DNA of 8,502 nucleotides from an uncultured Magnetococcales bacterium (GCA_903913345.1 CAIWLA010000273.1:1-8502); one strand, 5' to 3'. Counted from the first letter of the stretch, positions 1 to 6,436 are shown. Notes: a model not told the origin generated them from the letters alone. Numbers and translations: made by a program.

Positions 1-310
1 CACAACGCTTTCCATGCCCAACGATCCACCCGAAAGATGTTTACGTCAGACGTTTGTACCAGAGTCGGTCGGCGATGTCCAGACGAAAACAGTACCTCCA
101 TGATTCTGCATCGTTTCCTGCCTGGAACAAATTCACCCTGGGAGATCGGGGGATAAGACTTGTCTTGCTGATCAATATCCGTCAAACTGGCCCCGGTATG
201 CTGCACGACAGGCCATTCGGGTCGGTTGCGGCAGACATCGACAGGATGGGCGGGTGATCCTTTGCGTCAAAGTTGACCCCCATCGTACAGGCGTGACAGG
301 AACCCTTTGG
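1..310. other. gene-free leader upstream of the kinase
   Basis: I see no convincing coding region here. The only open frame of note, from a TTG at 54 to 257 on the plus strand, has no recognisable domain, no good ribosome-binding site, and runs into the kinase start region. A short dyad ACGT-CAG-ACGT lies at 43-53. No sigma-70 or sigma-54 promoter stands out, although the kinase-regulator promoter should lie in this segment or further upstream. The first bases could be the tail of an upstream gene, which cannot be judged from the window. Confidence 0.5.
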
Positions 311-2086
311 ATGATTCATGCGGCCACATCTCCCTCCGACACCATCCAGGCATTGACTCGGGCCAAACGGACATTGCGTCTGCTCTCCGACTGCAACTCG
401 GCCATGATCCGCTCGGCCAGAGAGTCGGAATTGTTGGATAAAATTTGCCAATTGATCGTGGATGTGGGCGGCTACTGCCTCGTCTGGATCGGTTACGCCC
501 AACAGGACGCGCAACAGCGGGTGGTTCCAGTGGCCCAGTCCGGTTTCCGACCGGACTATACCAAACATTTGAACATAACCTGGGCAGATACGGAACGGGG
601 ACGGGGACCAACGGGGCGAGCCATTCGTACCGGTCAGCCACAACTGACCCGGGATATTCTCCAGGATCCCCAATTCACCCCCTGGCGGGCCAGTGCCATG
701 GTCAACGGCCTCTTCTCCTCGCTTGTCTTCCCGCTGAAAGAGGCGGATCGGACCTTTGGAGCACTGAATATCTATGCCCAGGAGGTCGATGCCTTCGACC
801 CGGAAGAGGTGCTGCTGCTGGAGGAGTTGGCCGGCAATCTGGCCTACGGGATCTCCGTGTTGCGCCTGCGCCAGGCGCACCACATCTCCCGCCAGGAACG
901 CAACAAACAGGCACGCCTCTGCCGGGCCATCGTTGAACAGTCCGTGGATGGCATCGTCATTGCCCGGCTCGATGGTTCGATTCTGATCGTCAATCCCGCC
1001 GCCTGTCAATTGACCGGCTACTCCGAAGCCGAGTTGCGCGAGCGGGGGCTGTGCGACCTCGCGCCGCCGGACACCCAACCGGTATTGCTGCTCCTGGCGG
1101 CAAAAAATCAGAGCGGTACCCGCGAGTTGGACATTGTACGCAAGGATGGCTCCCGCTTTCCCGCCGAAATGCGCGCCTATCCCATCACCCTCCCGGATGG
1201 AGAGGAAGAAGAACGGGCGGTGTTGGGGGTGATCGTCGATATGACCAAACGCAGACAGGATGAGACGGAAAAACATGCCTTGCAACAACAGGCCCTTCAG
1301 AATGCCCATCTGGCCACTGTCGGAGTGATGGCCGCCGGGATTGTGCATGAGGTGAACAATCCCAACAATGCCATATTGTTCAACAGCACCCTCCTGGCCA
1401 GGGCCTGGCACGACATGGCCATCATCCTGGACGAATATTACCGGGAAAACGGCGATTTTTCCCTTGGTGGATTGCCCTTTACCGAAATGCGTCACCTCCT
1501 CCCCTCGCTGATCGATGGCGTGACCGAACATGCGGAGAGAATAAAAAACATTATCAACAATATGCAATATATCGCACGCCAGGATCAGGTGGATGTCTCG
1601 GAATGGGTGGATCTGGTGCAGGTCATCCGCAGTACGGCCCGTCTGTTGAAAAATCAGATCGGCCAACGCACCCGCCATTTCGGGTTGGACCTGCCTGAAA
1701 CCGCCCCGCCGGTGTGGGGCAACCGCCAACAGTTGGAACAGGTCTTTGTCAATGTCATCATGAATGCCCTGCAATCTCTCCCGGATACGGACAGTGTCGT
1801 CCATGTCACCCTGACGACCACACCCGAAACGGATAAACTGCTGGTGACGGTGCGGGATGAAGGGAGCGGGATTGCCGAGTCCCATCTGGGTCGGTTGACA
1901 GAACCCTTTTTCTCGACCAAGTTGGCCGAGGGGGGGAGTGGGTTGGGACTGTTCATCTCCAACCGTATCATAGAAAATCATGGAGGGGATCTCCTTTTTT
2001 TCTCCCGACTGGGAGAGGGGACTACCGTGCATATCCGCCTGCCGATCACAGAAGGTGCGCATGCATCGCTGGTGTCGCGGGACTGA
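311..2086 (+). CDS. cytoplasmic GAF-PAS sensor histidine kinase
   Basis: Sensor kinase of a two-component system, 591 aa from this start. A GAF domain (about residues 35-185) is followed by a PAS domain (about 204-316, with IVNPAACQLTGYSEAEL and the closing VIVDMTKRR). The dimerisation region carries the phospho-acceptor box GIVHEVNNPNN with His346. The ATPase domain shows the N box (FVNVIMNAL, Asn485), G1 (DEGSGI, 516-521), F box (PFFSTK, 532-537) and G2 (GGSGLGL, 541-547). There is no signal peptide or membrane segment, so it should sense a cytoplasmic signal; the ligand is unknown. I chose ATG 311 because AGGAA lies 8 nt upstream and the GAF-associated N-terminus begins soon after. An in-frame GTG at 254 would add 19 residues that look unconserved. 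The stop is 27 bp before the chosen start of the response regulator, its obvious partner and probably co-transcribed. DctB-type kinases have a periplasmic sensor domain, so this is not one. Confidence 0.95.
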   Translation: MIHAATSPSDTIQALTRAKRTLRLLSDCNSAMIRSARESELLDKICQLIVDVGGYCLVWIGYAQQDAQQRVVPVAQSGFRPDYTKHLNITWADTERGRGPTGRAIRTGQPQLTRDILQDPQFTPWRASAMVNGLFSSLVFPLKEADRTFGALNIYAQEVDAFDPEEVLLLEELAGNLAYGISVLRLRQAHHISRQERNKQARLCRAIVEQSVDGIVIARLDGSILIVNPAACQLTGYSEAELRERGLCDLAPPDTQPVLLLLAAKNQSGTRELDIVRKDGSRFPAEMRAYPITLPDGEEEERAVLGVIVDMTKRRQDETEKHALQQQALQNAHLATVGVMAAGIVHEVNNPNNAILFNSTLLARAWHDMAIILDEYYRENGDFSLGGLPFTEMRHLLPSLIDGVTEHAERIKNIINNMQYIARQDQVDVSEWVDLVQVIRSTARLLKNQIGQRTRHFGLDLPETAPPVWGNRQQLEQVFVNVIMNALQSLPDTDSVVHVTLTTTPETDKLLVTVRDEGSGIAESHLGRLTEPFFSTKLAEGGSGLGLFISNRIIENHGGDLLFFSRLGEGTTVHIRLPITEGAHASLVSRD

Positions 2087-2100
2087 AACAGGGGAAACGT

Positions 2101-2113
2101 GGGGGGGAAGGGG
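2101..2113 (+). promoter_or_regulatory. G-rich ribosome-binding region of the response regulator
   Basis: Seven G, then AAGGGG, lie directly before ATG-ATG at 2114/2117. The spacing leaves the start uncertain: GTG 2099 has GGGGA 4 nt upstream, ATG 2114 has the G7 tract 6 nt upstream, and ATG 2117 has AAGGGG 3 nt upstream. The G7 tract is unusual and exactly complementary to the C7-C9 runs in the hairpin loops at 3820-4112, which makes it a candidate site for base-pairing control. That last point is inference. Confidence 0.45.
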
Positions 2114-3586
2114 ATGATGAGCGACATGCAGTCAAACATGCCACATGTCTTGCTGGTGGATGATGAGCAGGGCGTCCTGTTGGGAGCCAGCCTGTTGTTG
2201 CGTCGGGCCGGTATCGAGCCGGTTTCCACGTTGCAGGACAGCCGGGAGGTGATCCCTTTTCTGGAGCAAAACCCGGTGGCCATGATCGTGCTGGATCTGT
2301 TCATGCCCCATCTGTCCGGTTTTGAGTTGCTGATTGAAATCAAGCGGCATTATCCCGATATTCCGGTGGTCATCCTGACGGCGGTTCAGGATGTCAAGAC
2401 GGCGGTGGACTGCATGAAAGAGGGGGCGTTGGACTATCTGGTCAAGCCGGTTGAAAAAGATCGGTTGCTGGCCACGGTGCAACAAACCCTGGAGATGCAA
2501 TCCCTGCGTCGCCAGGTCCACATGCTGAAGGGTTATCTGCTGAATGATACCCTGAAACGGTATGATGCCTTTGCGGACATCGTCACCAACAGCCAGAAGA
2601 TGCGTTCCATTTTTCAGTATATGGAGGCCATTTCCACCACGCGGGAACCGGTCCTGATCACCGGTGAAACCGGGGTGGGCAAGGAGTCGATCGCAGCGGC
2701 CATGCATGCATTGAGTGGTCGGGTCGGGGCGTTTGTGCCGGTGAATGTGGCGGGACTGGATGATATGGTCTTTTCCGACACCCTGTTTGGTCACCGCAAG
2801 GGTGCCTTTACAGGAGCAGATCAAAACCGGGAGGGACAGATTGCCAAGGCAGAAGGGGGGACGCTCTTCCTGGATGAAATTGGCGATTTGAGCGAAACCA
2901 GCCAGGTCAAACTGTTGCGCCTGCTCCAGGAAAAAAAGTATTACCCCCTCGGTGCCGATATCAGCAAACACGCCGATATTTATGTGGTGGCGGCCACCAA
3001 TCGATCGCTCAAGGAACGGATTGTGGGTGGCCATTTCCGGCAGGATCTCTATTACCGTCTGGCTGGCCATCAGGTACACCTGCCGCCGTTGCGGGAACGG
3101 AAAGAGGATATGCCCTTGCTGGTCAGCCATTTTTTACAGGAGGCCTCCCGGTCGGTGGGCAAGGAGCCGCCCACCCCCTCTCCCGAACTGTTCACCCTGC
3201 TCTCCACCTATCGTTTTCCCGGCAATATTCGTGAGTTGCGGGCGATGATTTTTGATGCCGTTGCCCAGCATCGTCGGGGCATCCTCTCCCTGCACAGTTT
3301 CAAGGAACATATTCGGATCACCCAGGACAAAAACGGGGATGACGCCTCTTCGCGCGAGCCAATGAATCCAGACCGCATCATACTCTCCTGGCCAAACGCC
3401 GCCCGCCCGCCCACCATCAAGGAGGCAGAGGAATTTTTGCTGCAACATGCCTTGAAGGTGGGACAAGGCAACCAGGGATTGGCGGCCTCCATCCTGGGCA
3501 TTACCCGGCAGGCACTGAATCAACGCCTGGCCCGGCGCAAGAAGGGTGGTTCGATGGCGGAGGAAGAGACCACCGAACGGGTCTGA
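2114..3586 (+). CDS. sigma-54-dependent NtrC-family response regulator
   Basis: Transcription activator of about 490 aa in three parts. The receiver domain (about 8-120) has acidic residues D16/D17, phospho-acceptor D61 in IVLDLFMP, T89 and K112. The AAA+ domain (about 150-385) has Walker A GETGVGKE (184-191), the sigma-54 contact loop GAFTGA (230-235), Walker B GGTLFLDE (248-255), the FRQDLYYRL arginine region and sensor II FPGNIREL. A Fis-type helix-turn-helix closes it (GNQGLAASILGITRQALNQR, about 453-472). All key residues for ATP-dependent opening of sigma-54 promoters are present, so it should be active once phosphorylated by the upstream kinase. The start could also be GTG 2099 or ATG 2117. 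A near-consensus sigma-54 promoter lies 54 bp after its stop and is the most obvious local target. Overall architecture is NtrC/DctD/AtoC-like; the exact subgroup cannot be named. Confidence 0.95.
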   Translation: MMSDMQSNMPHVLLVDDEQGVLLGASLLLRRAGIEPVSTLQDSREVIPFLEQNPVAMIVLDLFMPHLSGFELLIEIKRHYPDIPVVILTAVQDVKTAVDCMKEGALDYLVKPVEKDRLLATVQQTLEMQSLRRQVHMLKGYLLNDTLKRYDAFADIVTNSQKMRSIFQYMEAISTTREPVLITGETGVGKESIAAAMHALSGRVGAFVPVNVAGLDDMVFSDTLFGHRKGAFTGADQNREGQIAKAEGGTLFLDEIGDLSETSQVKLLRLLQEKKYYPLGADISKHADIYVVAATNRSLKERIVGGHFRQDLYYRLAGHQVHLPPLRERKEDMPLLVSHFLQEASRSVGKEPPTPSPELFTLLSTYRFPGNIRELRAMIFDAVAQHRRGILSLHSFKEHIRITQDKNGDDASSREPMNPDRIILSWPNAARPPTIKEAEEFLLQHALKVGQGNQGLAASILGITRQALNQRLARRKKGGSMAEEETTERV

Positions 3587-3598
3587 ATCGCCCCCCTG

Positions 3599-3615
3599 CC
3601 ATCGCTGCCCGATGG
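3599..3615. repeat. 17-bp dyad CCATCG-N5-CGATGG, possible activator site
   Basis: Perfect 6-bp inverted repeat with a 5-bp spacer, just after the response regulator's stop and centred about 59 bp before the predicted sigma-54 transcription start. The 6-5-6 layout is like enhancer sites of NtrC-family activators, but it is closer to the promoter than usual. A half-site CGATGG also occurs at 3552-3557. It is not a good terminator, as no T run follows. A dyad this short can arise by chance. Confidence 0.25.
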
Positions 3616-3626
3616 ATAAGTTTGGC

Positions 3627-3642
3627 CCATTTTAAAAAATGG
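3627..3642. repeat. AT-rich palindrome overlapping the -24 element
   Basis: CCATTTTAAAAAATGG is a perfect inverted repeat with 7-bp arms and a 2-bp centre. Its right arm ends in the TGG of the sigma-54 -24 box. It might be an operator through which a second protein blocks sigma-54 polymerase, or simply the T/A-rich flank often found by such promoters. It is not followed by a T run, so a terminator is unlikely. Confidence 0.35.
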
Positions 3643-3655
3643 CACGGAACATGCT
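3640..3655 (+). promoter_or_regulatory. sigma-54 (-24/-12) promoter
   Basis: TGGCACG-GAAC-ATGCT fits the sigma-54 consensus TGGCACG-N4-TTGCW with one difference, A for the first T of the -12 box. The invariant GG (3641-3642) and GC (3653-3654) are at the exact required spacing. Transcription would begin near A3666 on the plus strand. It lies just behind an intact sigma-54 activator gene and points into a region with no credible protein gene but strong RNA-like structure. By rough count, such a match is unlikely by chance in a window of this size. Confidence 0.8.
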
Positions 3656-3768
3656 GATAGGTAGGACAGGTGCCGAGCCGGTTCGTCCGGTTCCACACCG
3701 TCACAGAATGGCTCTCGTGTGTTATGCCGGATGGGGTTGGGTCCCAGTCAGTTCCGGTTTATAGTGAA

Positions 3769-3850
3769 GGAGATGCGGGTTCTTTGGATCTGCGTCTTCC
3801 TGTCCAGCCGGTCAGGGACACCCCCCCTCTAGTTCCTGACCGGCTTGGCC
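3769..3850 (+). repeat. two-hairpin repeat, copy 1
   Basis: Hairpin A1 (3769-3800): arms 3769-3782 and 3786-3800, loop TTT, 14 pairs with four G-U pairs and one bulged T3797. The linker is TGTCCA. Hairpin B1 (3807-3844): arms GCCGGTCAGGGAC and GTTCCTGACCGGC, 13 pairs with one G-U (3817/3834). Its loop is A-C7-TCTA (3820-3831). TTGGCC and a pyrimidine-rich TCCCTTTT follow. It is spaced 142 bp from copy 2, measured at the shared GTC of the linkers. Confidence 0.8.
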
Positions 3851-3909
3851 TCCCTTTTATGTTGTCTATGCGGAATCGGCCAGATAGGGCGGATCTCCCG
3901 CACAGGGAA

Positions 3910-3992
3910 GGAAGAGGCGGGTTTTCTTAACCTGTATCTTCCCGTCGAGCCGACCAGGAGCCCCCCCCCTCTAACTCCTGGTCGGCTTGGCA
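3910..3992 (+). repeat. two-hairpin repeat, copy 2
   Basis: Hairpin A2 (3910-3942): arms 3910-3923 and 3929-3942, loop TTCTT, 13 pairs including two G-U and one G-A mismatch (3916/3936). The linker is CGTCGA. Hairpin B2 (3949-3986): arms GCCGACCAGGAG and CTCCTGGTCGGC, 12 Watson-Crick pairs. Its loop is C9-TCTAA (3961-3974). Compared with B1, the pairs 3811-3840 (G-C) and 3812-3839 (T-A) are replaced by 3953-3982 (A-T) and 3954-3981 (C-G). Both sides changed together, so the fold is kept. TTGGCATCCTTCTC follows. Copy 3 is 138 bp further on. Confidence 0.8.
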
Positions 3993-4048
3993 TCCTTCTC
4001 ATGACGTGTTCTGGACCCGCCGCGAAGGCTGCGATCCAGCAACGAAAA

Positions 4049-4135
4049 GAAGAGGTTAGCCCTCTGGGCCTATCTCTTCCTGTCGGGCCGATCGGGAGTC
4101 CCCCCCCCTCTAACTCCTGGTCGGCCTGGCTTTTT
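4049..4135 (+). repeat. two-hairpin repeat, copy 3
   Basis: Hairpin A3 (4049-4079): arms 4049-4062 and 4066-4079, loop TCT, 12 pairs with two central mismatches that a small register shift can reduce. The linker is CTGTCG. Hairpin B3 (4086-4126): arms GGCCGATCGGGAGT and ACTCCTGGTCGGCC, 14 pairs. Two of these, 4092/4120 and 4094/4118, pair only as G-U in plus-strand RNA. The loop is C9-TCTA (4100-4112). This copy is followed by TGGC and T5. Confidence 0.8.
4086..4135 (+). terminator. hairpin B3 plus T5, likely intrinsic terminator
   Basis: The 14-pair stem B3 is followed after TGGC by TTTTT (4131-4135). Stem strength fits an intrinsic terminator for the plus-strand RNA, although the 13-nt C-rich loop is longer than usual. 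Copies 1 and 2 have only weaker pyrimidine tracts at the matching place (TCCCTTTT and TCCTTCTC), so partial read-through or processing there is possible. Confidence 0.5.
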
Positions 4136-4493
4136 CCCGCTCTCTTCCCTCTCTCTTGTCTCCCTTTGGTTGCCGGTTTTCCGGGTCGGTCTCATCTGTA
4201 TAAAATCACTGCTCATCCCATACCCTATCCATATGATTTCAAAACAATCGCGGAAGATTCTCGCCGGTTTGGTTTGGTTCTCCCACGCCCTGGCCGTGTC
4301 GTCGCAGGGAAGACATTGCCCTTTTTTCTGACGGATGGCCATGCCGGGAAACCCTGCAACATTTGATGCTTTTTCTGACACTTATTGCACCCCTGTTTTG
4401 TATTGAATATGAACAGGTTGAATGTTTTTTATTTTTTTATTGTCATCGAATGTTGCACCCTTTTTGTGGCATGGGGGTGGGCGCAGGGTTGGT
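4136..4493. other. gene-free stretch between the repeats and dctM
   Basis: No credible gene is seen. The first 35 bases are pyrimidine-rich (CTCTCTTCC-like), then composition becomes more AT-rich toward 4440. A minus-strand open frame over 4070-4381 runs back into the hairpin repeats and encodes a low-complexity basic protein with no domain, so I reject it. The plus-strand frame ending at 4366 is rejected for the same reason. The dctM stop lies at 4494, so the two transcription directions converge here. Confidence 0.5.
4392..4440 (+). terminator. weak hairpin with long T-rich tail
   Basis: CCTGTTT and GAACAGG (4392-4398 and 4411-4417) form a 7-pair stem, the last pair T-G, with a 12-nt loop. 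A T-rich run of T6-A-T7 begins 7 nt later (4425-4438). It could stop plus-strand transcripts that pass the T5 at 4135 before they enter the convergent dctM gene. The gap between stem and T run makes it a poor match to the classic form. On the minus strand the tail would be A-rich, so it does not serve the dct operon. Confidence 0.35.
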
Positions 4494-5780
4494 CTATGGC
4501 ATCATCCCCAGTGCCCGTGGCAGCCACAGGGAGAGGGGCGGCCAGTAGGTGATGAAGGCCAAAAAGAACAGCATGGTGATCATCCAGGGAATGGTGGCGA
4601 TGGTCACCTCGGTCAACCCGCGTTCGACGAGACCGCTGATGACGTACAGGTTCAGCCCGACCGGAGGGGTGACCATGCCGACCTCCATGTTGACCGTGAT
4701 CAGGATGCCAAAATGGATGGGATCAACGCCCAACTCCTTGGCAATAGGAAATAAAATGGGTGCCATGATGAGGACGATGGAAGAGGGTTCCATGAAATCC
4801 CCGGCCAGCAACAAGATCAGGTTGACAATCAGCAAAAAGCTGGCGGGACTCAACCCCTGTTGCAACATCCACTGGGCCATCTCTTGTGGAATATTTTCAT
4901 GGGTCAGCAGGAAGGAAAAGAGCATGGCGTTGGTGATAATGTACAACAGCATGGCACTCATGTTGGCCGAGGCCAGCAATACCCTGGGGACATCCCGCAA
5001 CGGCAGATCCCGATAGACATAGACCGCGACCACGAAGGCATAGACGGCACTGACGGCGGCGGCTTCGGTGGGGGTGAAGGCCCCGGAATAAATCCCGCCC
5101 AGGACGATAAAGATGAGCGACAATCCCCAGATGGATTGCCGAAAGGCCGTCCATATCTCCCGCAGAGAGGCCCGTGGCTGGCGGGGATAGTGGTTTTTCC
5201 AGGCCTGATACCAGGTGGTCATGGCGAGCATGAAGGCCAGCACAATCCCAGGCAGAATACCCGCCATGAACAAAACCCCCACCGAGGTGTTGGTGGAGAC
5301 GGCATACATGACCATCACGATGGAGGGCGGGATCAAAATGCCCAACGCCCCGGCGGTGGCGATGGTGCCAACGCCGAACCGCAACGGAAAACCGGCCTTT
5401 TGCATGGCGGGTAACATGATGGTCCCGATGGCCGCCACGGTGGCGGGTGAGGAGCCGGAAATGGCGGCAAAGAGGGCGCAGGCCATCACGCTGGCAATGC
5501 CCAACCCGCCGTGCAAATGGCCGACCAGGGCGGTTGCCAACCGGATCAACCGCCGGGCCACCCCGCCATGGGTCAAAAAATTGCCCGCCAGGATAAAAAA
5601 CGGGATGGCCATGATTTCAAATTTTTCGATACCCGTAAATAATTTCATGGCCACGGCCTCGATGGGCACATGGGTCAGCGTGAACAAAACCGTCAAGACC
5701 GTCATCCCCAGGGCGATGGAGATGGGCATGCCCGTCAGCAGCAGCAGGGTCAGCAGGATAAAGATGATCGCCGTGGTCAT
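4494..5780 (-). CDS. dctM: TRAP transporter large permease subunit DctM
   Basis: Large integral membrane subunit of a TRAP carrier, 428 aa, the usual family length. It is hydrophobic throughout and likely has 11-12 membrane segments. Family motifs are clear: SGSSPATVAAIGTIMLPAM (about 108-126), GALGILIPPS (144-153), GAFTPTEAAAVSAVYA (233-248) and MEVGMVTPPVGLNLYV (365-380). The subunit couples sodium- or ion-driven uptake to substrate delivered by DctP. Its ATG overlaps the dctQ stop as ATGA. The bases upstream are pyrimidine-rich with no Shine-Dalgarno sequence, so translation probably depends on ribosomes finishing dctQ. The longer upstream open frame is just the dctQ region read in another frame. 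It is the last gene of dctPQM, and no minus-strand intrinsic terminator is visible after it. Confidence 0.97.
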   Translation of the reverse strand: MTTAIIFILLTLLLLTGMPISIALGMTVLTVLFTLTHVPIEAVAMKLFTGIEKFEIMAIPFFILAGNFLTHGGVARRLIRLATALVGHLHGGLGIASVMACALFAAISGSSPATVAAIGTIMLPAMQKAGFPLRFGVGTIATAGALGILIPPSIVMVMYAVSTNTSVGVLFMAGILPGIVLAFMLAMTTWYQAWKNHYPRQPRASLREIWTAFRQSIWGLSLIFIVLGGIYSGAFTPTEAAAVSAVYAFVVAVYVYRDLPLRDVPRVLLASANMSAMLLYIITNAMLFSFLLTHENIPQEMAQWMLQQGLSPASFLLIVNLILLLAGDFMEPSSIVLIMAPILFPIAKELGVDPIHFGILITVNMEVGMVTPPVGLNLYVISGLVERGLTEVTIATIPWMITMLFFLAFITYWPPLSLWLPRALGMMP

Positions 5781-6385
5781 GGAGGGGACTCGTGCCCGGT
5801 GGTCGGGTGCAAGCTGGCGGTGCCGATTGGTTGGAGATCCCTGTCCACCACGGGCATGGCGGTATAGTGGGGCAACCCCCCGGAATGCCAGAAGGACCAT
5901 CCCACTTGCAAAAAGCGGAAACTCATCAGATAGGATCCGAGGGGAATGCAGAGATAGACCAGCCACATGGGGGCCTCCAGATCGGGGGAGGTTTGCTGGG
6001 TATGGGCCATTTTCCAGACCATGTGGGCACCCAGGGAGCCGACCACGGCGGTAAAAAAAACACCACATCCCAACCCCAGGAGGATGATCGTCCGTTGGCG
6101 GCGTTGGTCCAGCTTGTGGACCAGCAGATCCACCCCGACATGGATGCCGGTGCGCACGCCATAGGCGGCTCCGAATTTGGCCATCCAGACAAACATGAAA
6201 ACACACAACTCCTGCGCCCAGGAGGTATCCAGACGGGAGAGATAGGGATACAAAACCGGCACCCCGGAGGCATACCGATGGAGCACCGACAGAAAGATGA
6301 TCAGGGTGGCCGATCCCATCAACAGGCTGATCAACCACTCCTCCAGGTGATCCAGGATCTTGAGCATTTCAATACCGCGATACAT
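5777..6385 (-). CDS. dctQ: TRAP transporter small permease subunit DctQ
   Basis: Small membrane subunit of the TRAP carrier, 202 aa, with four hydrophobic segments at about 15-36, 56-77, 98-124 and 138-163. The opening LDHLEEWLISLLM and the WAQELCVFMFVW segment are typical of DctQ, which partners DctM in the inner membrane. The C-terminal 35-40 residues are polar and less conserved. The start is uncertain: ATG 6385 has no Shine-Dalgarno sequence, while ATG 6367 (MLKILDHLEEW) has GCGG about 8 nt upstream and would give 196 aa. It lies 51 bp after dctP and overlaps dctM by 4 bp, so the three genes should form one operon. Confidence 0.95.
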   Translation of the reverse strand: MYRGIEMLKILDHLEEWLISLLMGSATLIIFLSVLHRYASGVPVLYPYLSRLDTSWAQELCVFMFVWMAKFGAAYGVRTGIHVGVDLLVHKLDQRRQRTIILLGLGCGVFFTAVVGSLGAHMVWKMAHTQQTSPDLEAPMWLVYLCIPLGSYLMSFRFLQVGWSFWHSGGLPHYTAMPVVDRDLQPIGTASLHPTTGHESPP

Positions 6386-6436
6386 CAGAGACAGACAGCG
6401 GGTCGGGCGCGGTTTTTGGGGGTCTGGGGGTCATGG

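Larger units (their letters stand above)
3666..4135 (+). ncRNA. candidate sigma-54-driven structured RNA with three two-hairpin repeats
   Basis: Predicted non-coding RNA of about 470 nt. It runs from the sigma-54 start to a T5 after the last hairpin. A first small hairpin, GAGCCGG-TTCGT-CCGGTTC, sits at 3675-3693. Three modules follow, each made of hairpin A, a linker reading YGTCNR, and hairpin B with a C-rich loop. Across the six repeat stems I count ten G-U pairs in plus-strand sense. The remaining mismatches are G-A, T-T and A-C, and only the A-C would become a wobble on the other strand. This is a strong sign that the plus strand is the functional RNA. Open frames across the region (3670-3930 and 3845-4366) change frame between and within copies and give low-complexity proteins, so coding is unlikely. 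It may be one RNA, be processed into three units, or extend to the T-rich site near 4440. I recognise no known RNA family. Confidence 0.6.

Noticed and set aside
54..257. Small plus-strand frame (67 codons) before the kinase
   Set aside because: It has a TTG start, no ribosome-binding site, no domain, and would end at the GTG 254 region of the kinase frame.
182..2062. Long minus-strand open frame (626 codons) opposite the kinase
   Set aside because: It is antisense to a kinase with intact motifs and shows no recognisable domain. GC-rich codon bias readily creates such shadow frames.
3769..4135. CRISPR array or integron attC sites
   Set aside because: The repeats are imperfect, about 140 bp apart and double-hairpin in form, with no identical short repeats and unique spacers. 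The attC end motifs and cassette genes are also absent.
4307..4330. Possible terminator AGGG-N9-CCC-TTTTTT
   Set aside because: The stem is only 3-4 pairs with a 9-nt loop, too weak to support.
3670..4366. Plus-strand frames across the hairpin repeats (3670-3930 and 3845-4366)
   Set aside because: The protein-level repeat appears only because the DNA repeats. Copies 1 and 2 are in different frames, and an indel near the C run shifts copy 3 relative to copy 2, while RNA pairing is kept.
4070..4381. Minus-strand open frame of 103 codons
   Set aside because: It ends inside repeat copy 3, is low complexity and basic, and has no domain.
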